Of a stretch of DNA of 64,000 nucleotides, positions 1-9,134 are shown piece after piece. Made by a program: the position numbers and the translations under genes. How positions within the stretch are numbered: position 1 is the first letter of the stretch; every line of letters begins with the position of its first letter. The stretch covers positions 1,403,001 to 1,467,000 of the forward strand of contig OU696589.1 in the NCBI GenBank assembly GCA_916048095.2. The letters run 5' to 3'. The notes under the pieces were generated by a model. It saw only the letters and a list, made by a program, of their open reading frames with translations. It was not told where the DNA came from and did not search any database. Source of the stretch: Sacculina carcini. Its lineage: Eukaryota; Arthropoda; Thecostraca; Sacculinidae.

Positions 1-116
1 CGAGCGCACACGCACACCCACTCACACACACACACGCCGTGACCTCCACGCAACCTTGACCACACAACACACGCATGCGCACAGTGAGTTACACACAGGC
101 ACACAACACTCAACTA
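1..116. repeat. CA-rich simple repeat
   Basis: Mostly CACACA runs broken by CG and TG steps. No coding signal on either strand. Similar CA-rich tracts lie in the LTRs of GYP5 and GYP6 further along, so it may be the remnant of such an LTR, but no boundary is visible because the window starts here. Confidence 0.7.
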
Positions 117-420
117 CAAGAAGTTTTAAGAATGGTTTAAGACAGCTGAGGTAGAGTAAGCTGCAGTAATCTAGTCTAGAAACTATTACAGGATGAAAAA
201 GCTTTATAGAGGTAAATTGATCTAGCCAAAGGCGAATAGAATAAGGAGAACGGAGAATAAAGCGGCAGGTGCGAGAAGTGTCAACAATATTTGTTGAAAA
301 AGAAGGAGATGAAGCAAAAATGATGCCAATATTTTAAACAGTGACAGAGTGGGAGAGAGGTAGACGAGGGAAACAAAATTTCTCGTTTTTGAAGAACGAG
401 AAATTCAGAATTAGAAGTAT
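117..420. other. no gene recognised
   Basis: AG-rich sequence with no ORF of note and no match I recognise. It precedes a LINE reverse-transcriptase fragment on the minus strand and could be untranslated or decayed LINE sequence. Confidence 0.4.
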
Positions 421-735
421 TCAGAAGGAGGCGACGAGAGGACGACCAGGAAGTAATATCAGATAGTATGTCATAAAGAGATTAGATATTAGAGTATAAA
501 AATGACAAGGAATAAAGAATTGAATGTCATCTGTGTAAATATGGACGGGGACAGACCCGCGAGGAAGGATTGGACAGAGAGAGGGTATATACAGATTGAA
601 AAAGGGGACCGAGAATAGACCCTTGAATAACGCCAGAGGTGAGTGGGAAGGAATCAGAAACGGAGGAGATAAATTGGACAGTATGATTGAGTATGTAGGT
701 AGGAGCGAAGTAGCGAGAGAGCAGAACGAGTAACA
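421..735 (-). pseudogene. fragment of a LINE reverse transcriptase
   Basis: Minus-strand remnant of a non-LTR retrotransposon reverse transcriptase. One frame carries GVIQGSILGPLF, the RT motif usually written GVPQGSILGPLLF. A second, shifted frame carries IYTDDIQFF near 526-531, the position of the catalytic F/Y-A-D-D box. The two motifs lie at normal spacing but in different frames, so at least one indel separates them. The closest relative in the window is the RT of LINE-B (12883-13842), which has the same order of motifs. No endonuclease or C-terminal part is visible, so this is a short truncated copy. Confidence 0.7.
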
Positions 736-1260
736 CCTATATGGTAAATCAGAAATGTATTGCCACGTTATACAACAAAGTATTGGCATGGATGAAATTA
801 TACATACAAATCACACAATGTACACACAAATGAAAATGCATCATGATCAACTTGGGCTCACAGCGGACAAAAACACGTATACTACAGAAAAACGATTAAT
901 ATCGGTGTGGGCTCAAGAATCTATGTACACATTCAAAAGTTATTTATATAATTTGCTGCTGAAATATTTATAGGAGCTGGAAGATGTAATTGAACGTGGA
1001 AGTTTATTGTACAGACGGGGGGCAATGTGTTCCAAGGATTTGGAAAACCATGATGATTCGGAAATGCTCAGGGTTCTAGAAGGGCATTAGATGATCGAGT
1101 GTTAGTGTTGTTATTATTATTATTATTAATTACAGGCAAATCCAGTAGCATGGGAAGAGTGCTAGCACTATTACCACCCTAAGGTGGCCCCACGTACCGG
1201 AAGCGCCCAAAAGATTAAGAGAGAAAGAGAGTTCGAAGAGAAAAAAGTCTAGAAAGAGAG
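736..1260. other. no gene recognised; ATT microsatellite near 1110-1128
   Basis: Contains a short (TTA)n tract after a T-rich stretch at about 1108-1128. The only ORF (755-973, 72 codons, plus strand) has no recognisable domain, and its composition is like the surrounding non-coding DNA. The microsatellite may be a LINE 3' tail, but I cannot assign it. Confidence 0.4.
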
Positions 1261-1930
1261 TTGGAAAGAAAATAATAAATAAATATCAATGAATAATAAA
1301 CCATCATCCGATAACAATCCATAATGTCACACCGCCCACGTTCCTCAATAAATAATAACAATCAACAATAAATATGTGATTCAGTAAATAACAGCCATCA
1401 ATAAATAAGAATAAATACTAATAAATAAGTAATAAATAACAATCAAGAACAATACATATGATTCAATAAGAAACATCCAACAATAAATATATATATGATT
1501 CAATAAACAATAACACCAATAAATATGATTCAATAAACAACAACAACAATAAATATGATTCAATAAACAGCAACAACAATAAATATGATTCAATAAACAA
1601 CAACAACAATAATATGATTCAATAAACAGCAACAACAATAAATATGATTCAATAAACAACAACAACAATAAATATGACTCAATAAACAGCAACAACAATA
1701 AATATGATTCAATAAACAACAACAGCCAACACTGAGTAAAAGTATAATTTAATAAATAACAACAACCAATAATAAATAGTAATAAATAGAGAGTAAAATA
1801 GGAATAAATATAAATAAATAGAAAATAAATAACAATAAGCATGAATAAATAACAATAAGCATGAATAAATAACAATAAGCATGAATAAATAACAATAAAT
1901 ATGAATAAATATACAATTAATAAGACTCAA
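1261..1930 (-). repeat. AT-rich minisatellite, probable expanded 3' tail of LINE-A
   Basis: Tandem repeats with units near 30 bp at about 1490-1735 (AATATGATTCAATAAA plus a CAA-rich half), flanked by shorter AATAAATA / AACAATAAGCATG units up to 1925. On the minus strand the array starts immediately after the stop codon and a very short 3' UTR of LINE-A (stop at 1934-1936). Several LINE clades end in short tandem repeats, so I infer that the array grew from the LINE tail. A 164-codon minus-strand ORF here is only the repeat read as Leu/Tyr/Cys-rich protein and is not a gene. Confidence 0.75.
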
Positions 1931-1933
1931 CAG

Positions 1934-4690
1934 TCAATTCCGCTCTTTCAGTAGCATTTCATTTACTTTGGCCTTGAATTTGTTCAAATTGTTCTGCGAG
2001 AAAGCCTCCTCCTTCAACGTGTTCCAAGTAGACACAGTGGCCGGAAGAAAGCAACGTTGGAATTGTTTTGTACGACAACGAATTGGAGCCATGCACTGGG
2101 AATGCTGTTTGGATGTAAACCGTGTGCTTCTTGCTGCCACGAAATCATCAGGAATTGACTTGCTCATCGGATGATGGTCGTTGTGCTTGATCTTGTACAG
2201 CATGCACACGCTGCTGACCTTTCGACGATGGCAAAGATCACCAAGAACCAAGTCACCACAGAGGAACTTGCAAGTTCTAACAACTCTGTTGATGAGATTG
2301 AGGTGACAATCCGCAGCAGAAGACCACACGGGGGCGCAGTACTCCAGAATTGGCAAAATGAAACAGCGAAAACAACTTTTTGAGATTGTGCTGCTACCGA
2401 ACATCCGATATGCCTTTCTTATAATTCCCAGTTTCCGCGATGCCGAACAAACTAGCTTCCGAATGTGACTCTCAAACGTCAGCTTTGAGTCTACATGTAC
2501 TCCCTATATTTTGAGCTCATCACACACGTTGAGTTGGGCGTCATTTATGAGGATAGCTCCATGTGAAGGCTGAACGGTACGTGACCTAGAAACCAACAAG
2601 CATTTAGATTTCGAAGTGTTCAGCATCATATTCCACCTCTTACACCACTTCAGGACGCTGCTGAGATCGTCGTTGACCGTTTGACGCACCTGTGGTCTGT
2701 CCGAAGGAGATTAAATTACAGCCATCAAGGTGATATCATCAGCATATCCATATACATGTTTGCGTGTGGTTGTGTACAGGTCAGCGGTGTAAATGTTGAA
2801 CAAAATAGGACCCAACACACTTCCCTACGGGACACCGGACACAATGCTCTGCCAGCCACTGTATGCTCCATCGATGGCAACACGTTGTACGCGATTGGAT
2901 AGAAATTGTTGCAAAACACTTAGCAAACGGCCGCCGACTCCAATGTTTCTCAGTTTTTGCAACAAGCCCTGGTGGCTCACACGGTCAAATGCTGCCGAGA
3001 AATCCAACTGCACAATCCAGGCTTCACTGCCTTTGTCTAGCACTTGCTGGAGCTCGTGCGTGATAGTAAGCAGAGCGTCAGTCGTGCTGAGTTTTTTGCG
3101 GTATGCAAATTGGTTTTCCGACAGCAGATTGTTGCTCTCCAGGTACTTGGACAGTCTGGAAGATATCAAGTGCTCGAATATTTTGGACAGAATCGGCGTA
3201 ATTGATATTGGCCGGTAGTTTGCAACATCAGCTGAATTGGTTCCTTTTGGTATGGGCGTGATATTCGCAACCCGCCAACATGATGGAAACGAACCAGTCT
3301 TCATCAAGCGCCTGAAAAGAGCACTGAGCTTCGGAGCTAGAGTATCTGCCGTGTTCTTGAAAAATAGCGGAAACATATTCAGAGGGTCTGTTCCTCCGTG
3401 GGCATCAAGGTCTTTCATGAGATTCGCCACTTCTTTTGATCGGAAGGCAATGCCTTTGATTTTCGGGGCGAGGACAGATGAATCGTCAGACGGAATGGAC
3501 CCTTGACATTGCTTGGTATTGAAGTAATCCATAAGCAACTCTGCCTTATCTGTTGGGTTGATTTTGAGCTCACCGCTCGCTGAAAATAAAGGAGAGACAG
3601 AAAGGTCATGTCCAAACACTGACGATTTCAACGTTGACCACCATTTGTGGGCGTCATTGGCAGATGTTAGCTTTTCAGCAAGTTTCTTTGAGTGACGTGT
3701 TTCCGCTTCTGAATACACATGCTCAGCATGCCGTCTGGCCTCAGTGTAGACATTCCATGAATCGGCTGAGCGTGATTGGAGCCACTTGTGGTAAGCCTCC
3801 TGCTTGGATTCACGTGCGCTGCGACATTCGTTGGTGAACCAGGCTTTGTCATCAGAGCGAAAACGTAGTTTTTCAGTAGGCACTCTCCTTGAGATGACAT
3901 CGGTAATGTATTTGTTCAATGCATCGATGGGGCATTCCTTCTGCTGCAGATTTGAAACTTTAATTGCTTTCAATTCATCATTCACCTTCACCCAGTCAAC
4001 ATTGTTCTTCATGTGCACGAGCCTTGAAATCGTGTAAGGAGAAACCTTCTGTCTAAATGTCAACTTCACGGACAGCGACGAGTGATCTGAACTTCCTATT
4101 GGAGCTTCCACGTTTACACTCACGATATCTGAGACGTCTGTCATAACCAAGTCCAAACAGTTTCCCGCTTGATGTGTGGGACCGGACACCATTTGGGAGC
4201 AGCCAGAAATGTTGCAGAAATCATATGCTGCTCTACCATGAGCGTCTGTAGATGTCGACAAGAGCCACTCACGGTGATGGGCGTTCATGTCTCCCACAAA
4301 TACAAATGCTGACTTGGTGTCCTTCTCCTGAATTGTTGACATGGCTGACAAGAGACATTCGTAGATAGAGTCGTTACTGTCTGGATTTCGGTAGGCTCAA
4401 AAGATGTAAAAATTCATCAAGGCGGTGTTGACACGCAGCAGCATAAATTCATGACAAGTGCAGTCGTGCGCTGTAATTCTCGTTGCTGAAAAGCCTTTGC
4501 GTACGTACACTGCCATGCCACTCCGCCTGTTTTTTGAGTCACGTTTGATTAGCAATGGCTTACTGAAACCTGGCATCAAGAGCTCAGATTGGTCCCGATA
4601 ATCGGACACAAGCGTTTCGGCACAGATAACGATGTCCTTGGAGCGACTGGCTGCTGTCAAATCACTGATGTTCTTATACAAGCCCCTGAT
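1934..4690 (-). pseudogene. LINE-A ORF2: endonuclease + reverse transcriptase, nonsense-riddled
   Basis: ORF2 of a CR1/Jockey-like non-LTR retrotransposon. The N-terminal AP-type endonuclease (about 4690-4000) shows GDMNAHHREW, then THQAGNCLDLVMTDV and the SSDH box. The reverse transcriptase (about 3400-2500) shows YRPISITPILSKIFE, the QLDFSAAFD motif A and, further on, GYADDI with both catalytic aspartates. The C-terminal part has the typical ILPILEYCAPVWS block. The whole 2.75 kb is a single reading frame with no frameshift but four internal stops, at 4397-4399 (TGA), 2825-2827 (TAG), 2711-2713 (TAA) and 2504-2506 (TAG). The true stop is at 1934-1936. The first codons of the endonuclease are missing because the frame runs into the start of the GYP1 LTR at 4691. 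Dead as a protein, yet evidently not very old. Confidence 0.9.
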
Positions 4691-5009
4691 GGTGGCGTGT
4701 GCGGTGCATAACACATGCATGTGATAGTATTGCGATTTGAGTGGCATTATTGTTTGTATCTGGTTTCACTATGTACACGTTATTTAAACTGTATGTAGAA
4801 TATGCGCTGCACATGTTTTGCAATGTTCACTGAAATCGCTTACGCAAGCACACACACACACGCGCACAAGATTAGATGACGAAGAGGGGGAGAGCTGTAC
4901 ACCGGGCGAGCATGGAGCAGCATCCACTTCACAGAACTTGTAGCAATACAGCCAACCAGCGACGCCGGGGCGGACTATGGTGTCTACATCAACGCCCACT
5001 CATCTCGGG

Positions 5010-5017
5010 TATAAAAA
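5010..5017 (+). promoter_or_regulatory. TATA box in GYP1 5' LTR
   Basis: TATAAAAA preceded by CTCGGG, repeated at 11839-11846 in the 3' LTR. If used, transcription would start about 30 bases downstream, before the 31-bp array, so the array would be transcribed. No start site can be proven from sequence. Confidence 0.6.
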
Positions 5018-5133
5018 GTCCCATGTCCGATGTTCATGCACGGTCTGGCAGGGCTACTCTCTGTGACTGTCCTTTTGTCTTATTCCCAGCATTTGAGCGC
5101 ATTGCCGTTGGCATATACGCCGTTCACTGGGTC

Positions 5134-7330
5134 TATATACATAGCTGTGCTACGCACGCTGTTTTATATACATAGCTGTGCTCCGCACGCTGTTCTATAT
5201 ACATAGCTGTGCTACGCACGCTGTTCTATATACATAGCTGTGCTACGCACGCTGTTCTATATACATAGCTGTGCTACGCACGCTGTTCTATATACATAGC
5301 TGTGCTACGCACGCTGTTCTATATACATAGCTGTGCTACGCACGCTGTTCTATATACATAGCTGTGCTACGCACGCTGTTCTATATACATAGCTGTGCTA
5401 CGCACGCTGTTCTATATACATAGCTGTGCTACGCACGCTGTTCTATATACATAGCTGTGCTACGCACGCTGTTCTATATACATAGCTGTGCTCCGCACGC
5501 TGTTCTATATACATAGCTGTGCTCCGCACGCTGTTCTATATACATAGCTGTGCTACGCACGCTGTTCTATATACATAGCTGTGCTCCGCACGCTGTTCTA
5601 TATACATAGCTGTGCTACACACGCTGTTCTATATACATAGCTGTGCTACGCATGCTGTTCTATATACATAGCTGTGCTACGCATGCTGTTCTATATACAT
5701 AGCTGTGCTCCGCACGCTGTTTTATATACATAGCTGTGCTACGCACGCTGTTCTATATACATAGCTGTGCTACGCACGCTGTTCTATATACATAGCTGTG
5801 CTCCGCACGCTGTTCTATATACATAGCTGTGCTACGCATGCTGTTCTATATACATAGCTGTGCTACGTACGCTGTTCTATATACATAGCTGTGCTACGCA
5901 TGCTGTTCTATATACATAGCTGTGCTACGTACGCTGTTCTATATACATAGCTGTGCTACGCACGCTGTTTTATATACATAGCTGTGCTCCGCACGCTGTT
6001 CTATATACATAGCTGTGCTACGCACGCTGTTTTATATACATAGCTGTGCTCCGCACGCTGTTCTATATACATAGCTGTGCTACGTACGCTGTTCTATATA
6101 CATAGCTGTGCTACGCACGCTGTTTTATATACATAGCTGTGCTACGCACGTTGTTTTATATACATAGCTGTGCTACGCATGCTGTTCTATATACATAGCT
6201 GTGCTACGTACGCTGTTCTATATACATAGCTGTGCTACGCACGCTGTTCTATATACATAGCTGTGCTACGCACGCTGTTCTATATACATAGCTGTGCTAC
6301 GTACGCTGTTCTATATACATAGCTGTGCTACGCACGCTGTTCTATATACATAGCTGTGCTCCGCACGCTGTTCTATATACATAGCTGTGCTCCGCACGCT
6401 GTTCTATATACATAGCTGTGCTACGCACGCTGTTTTATATACATAGCTGTGCTTCGCACGCTGTTCTATATACATAGCTGTGCTACGCACGCTGTTCTAT
6501 ATACATTGCTGTGCTACGTACGCTGTTCTATATACATAGCTGTGCTACGCACGCTGTTCTATATACATAGCTGTGCTCCGCACGCTGTTCTATATACATA
6601 GCTGTGCTACGCACGCTGTTCTATATACATAGCTGTGCTACGCACGCTGTTCTATATACATAGCTGTGCTCCGCACGCTGTTATATATACATAGCTGTGC
6701 TACGCACGCTGTTTTATATACATAGCTGTGCTACGCACGCTGTTTTATATACATAGCTGTGCTACGCATGCTGTTCTATATACATAGCTGTGCTACGTAC
6801 GCTGTTCTATATACATAGCTGTGCTACGCACGCTGTTCTATATACATAGCTGTGCTCCGCACGCTGTTTTATATACATAGCTGTGCTACGCACGCTGTTC
6901 TATATACATAGCTGTGCTCCGCACGCTGTTTTATATACATAGCTGTGCTACGCACGCTGTTCTATATACATACCTGTGCTCCGCACGCTGTTCTATATAC
7001 ATAGCTGTGCTACGCACGCTGTTCTATATACATAGCTGTGCTCCGCACGCTGTTCTATATACATAGCTGTGCTACGCACGCTGTTCTATATACATAGCTG
7101 TGCTCCGCACGCTGTTCTATATACATAGCTGTGCTACGCACGCTGTTCTATATACATAGCTGTGCTACGCACGCTGTTCTATATACATAGCTGTGCTACG
7201 CACGCTGTTCTATATACATAGCTGTGCTACGCACGCTGTTCTATATACATAGCTGTGCTACGCACGCTGTTCTATATACATAGCTGTGCTTCACACGCTG
7301 TTTTATATACATAGCTGTGCTACGCACGCT
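5134..7330 (+). repeat. 31-bp minisatellite inside the GYP1 5' LTR, about 71 copies
   Basis: Unbroken head-to-tail array of a 31-bp unit built from TATATACATAG, CTGTGCTACG and CACGCTGTTC. Units differ at a few recurrent positions: CTAC or CTCC, CGCACG, CGTACG or CGCATG, and GTTC or GTTT. About 2197 bp / 31 gives near 71 copies. There are no spacers, so this is not a CRISPR array. Confidence 0.97.
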
Positions 7331-7467
7331 GATCTGTTTATATGATTTTTCTGCTTATATAATTTGTTTATATAATTGAATTATAATCGTTGAGTGGTTA
7401 TAATATATCGTGTAAATTGTTGTCTTAGTGTATTTTGGTAGCCTGCCATTAACGGCAGTGTTACAAA

Positions 7468-7483
7468 TGGTGACCCCATTTGG
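7468..7483 (+). other. GYP1 primer binding site, tRNA-Trp type
   Basis: TGGTGACCCC begins three bases after the LTR end. It is complementary to the last ten bases of tRNA-Trp (GGGGTCA plus CCA). The following bases (ATTTGG) no longer match, while the related elements at 22579-22594 and 24942-24960 match over 16-19 bases. tRNA-Trp priming is, to my knowledge, usual for CsRn1-like elements. Confidence 0.7.
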
Positions 7484-7582
7484 TATTTGAATCGTTTTCT
7501 GTTGTTTTTGTGTGGTGCTTTTCACCTGGTGGTGTGTCTGTGTGGTTTTGCTTGCCTCTTACATATTAGTGCGTGCAGTATC

Positions 7583-8419
7583 ATGGCGACTAAAATACCT
7601 GTACATGCATCCACACCACCCATCCTGGGAGCCCCTCCCTCGTTTGTGGAAGAAAATACAAATATTTGGGTGATTCAACTCGACCTTTTCTTTTCGCGAG
7701 CGCAAATAACCGACGAGCGCTCCCGTTTCGAAACTGCCGCGTCTCTGCTGCCGGCACACCACGTGATGCAATTTATCGACATGATACGCGACCCCCCTGA
7801 CGACTGTTATACAAAGCTGTGTGACGCCCTGCAAACCCGTTTGGGAGAGTCTTCGGAGCAGAAGTTGCGCGCAGTACTAGAATCGCAAGAATTGGGTGAC
7901 CGACGGCCTACTCAGTTTCTTCGGCATCTACAAGAGCTTACTTCGCCCTACATAAAGGAAAGTAACTCACCTCTGGTACGCCAAATCTTCTTGAAGGCAA
8001 TGCCGGACGCCGTAGCGCCGTTTCTTCAATTTTTACCGCCGGAGACACCGCTCGACACACTGGCAGGCACCGCGGACCGTGTCTTATCCGCCCTGCCTCG
8101 CGCCAGCGCTGTCGTCAGTGCCGTCGATCGCAGCAGCCAGTGTCATGATTGTGCGCAAGCCAGGACCAACGCACAAGAGCTGCTGACACTGAAACGGCAA
8201 TTGAGCGGAATACAGCAGCAGCTGAAGAAGCTGACTACCTGTGCACAACGCGGCCGTTCGCCACAACGCCCACCGTCACGTACCAGGTTAGTGACACCGC
8301 AACCACAGTCAGAACAGTCAGGGCGAGACGACAACAAACAACAACTCTGCTGGTACCACAAAAAGTTTGGTGACAAAGCACGTGCCTGCATACAGCCATG
8401 TACGTATAATTTAAACTGA
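7583..8419 (+). CDS. GYP1 Gag
   Basis: Structural protein of the CsRn1-like element, forming the virus-like particle that packages element RNA. An upstream ATG at 7487 is in frame but adds a hydrophobic 32-residue leader. I prefer the ATG at 7583 (MATKIPVHAS), because relatives begin shortly before the P-P-F/S region. The capsid-like part carries the W-x-x-Q-(L/V)-(D/E)-x-x-F block and the ELGDRRPTQFLRHLQEL block shared with Gag at 23898-24938 and 34554-35428. The C-terminus has CWYHKKFGDKARACIQPC, a CX2HX9CX3C zinc finger in place of the usual CCHC. The stop is at 8417-8419 and protease follows in another frame. The frame is intact. Confidence 0.85.
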   Translation: MATKIPVHASTPPILGAPPSFVEENTNIWVIQLDLFFSRAQITDERSRFETAASLLPAHHVMQFIDMIRDPPDDCYTKLCDALQTRLGESSEQKLRAVLESQELGDRRPTQFLRHLQELTSPYIKESNSPLVRQIFLKAMPDAVAPFLQFLPPETPLDTLAGTADRVLSALPRASAVVSAVDRSSQCHDCAQARTNAQELLTLKRQLSGIQQQLKKLTTCAQRGRSPQRPPSRTRLVTPQPQSEQSGRDDNKQQLCWYHKKFGDKARACIQPCTYNLN

Positions 8420-8473
8420 CAAGGGGGTGCCAACATTCGCCGGTTGCTACCCTCTCATCCACCAGAAATGGCG

Positions 8474-8826
8474 ATAGCTCAACCACACCATTCTTTGTGT
8501 GCGACCCCAAGACTGGTGTGAAATTTCTCATAGATACAGGCGCCCAGTACAGCTTGCTGCCAGTATCCAAATTTGTAACTTGCAAATTTGTAACTTAAAT
8601 TTGTAACTGGGCCTTCGCAGAAATTTTCATTGGTCCTTTATACTGGCAGACATCGATATTTCGATAATTGGCTTGGATTTTTTGTCGCATCATGACATTC
8701 TCGTCCTCCCGCGCCTTCGCCAGCTTGACGATAATGCCACCGGTCTCAAAACAACAGGTCGTAGCAGCTGCACATCACTGCTAATATCCGTGTGTTTGCC
8801 CGATCACAGCAAGTCATACGAAAAAA
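8474..8826 (+). pseudogene. GYP1 protease, broken
   Basis: Aspartic protease that would cut Gag-Pol. LIDTGAQYSLLP (8527-8562) is the active-site loop (D-T-G), in a frame different from gag but the same as the RT start. Right after it, a triplicated AAATTTGTAACT block at about 8569-8607 introduces a stop and shifts the frame. A GLDFLSHHDILVL stretch at about 8670 is the usual end of the protease region. No full protease frame survives. Confidence 0.7.
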
Positions 8827-9134
8827 ATGCTGGCGCAATATCCACGTTTGACGTCATCGCCGGTGCTCAACGAACCAGTGCGCCACGGTGTGCTTCATCG
8901 AATAGAGACTCGAGGTCAACCGGTGTATTGTCGTCCGCGCAGGTTAGACGCTTCTCGTATGGCCATTGCCAAGAAAGAAATTCAATCTATGCTTGACCAA
9001 GGCATCATACGACCAAGTAGCAGCCAGTATGCATCCGCATTGCACATGGTGCCCAAAAGTACATCAGGTGAATGGAGACCATGCGGGGACTACCGGGCCT
9101 TGAACCGAATTTCAACTGCTGACCGTTATCTTAC
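8827..9134 (+). pseudogene. GYP1 start of reverse transcriptase, out of frame with the rest
   Basis: Encodes the N-terminal fingers of RT: YPRLTSSPVL, RPRRLDASRMAIAKKE and GIIRPSSSQYASALHMVPK, then WRPCGDYRALN. The frame is lost at 9130-9160, where TTACATGTCAGATT occurs twice, 21 bases apart, in place of a single copy. This looks like a short slippage duplication. Downstream the long frame from 9135 takes over. Confidence 0.8.

Larger units (their letters stand above)
4691..7465 (+). repeat. GYP1 5' LTR (2.78 kb, minisatellite-expanded)
   Basis: Matches the 3' LTR (11522-12840) from its first bases (GTGGCGTGTGCGGTGC) to its last (GCCATTAACGGCAGTGTTACA less its first base). It is twice as long as the 3' copy because the internal 31-bp array is longer. 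The first base differs from the 3' copy (G here, T there), so the canonical 5' TG is lost. Near the 3' end CTGCC-ATTAAC-GGCAG forms a small hairpin. The LTR has one TATA box, at 5010. Confidence 0.9.

Noticed and set aside
1381..1875. Minus-strand Leu/Tyr/Cys-rich ORF like a membrane protein
   Set aside because: It is the AT-rich minisatellite translated; the period of the protein follows the DNA repeat.
5134..7330. 31-bp regularly repeated units resembling a CRISPR array
   Set aside because: Units follow each other without spacers, inside an LTR of a eukaryotic element. It is a minisatellite.
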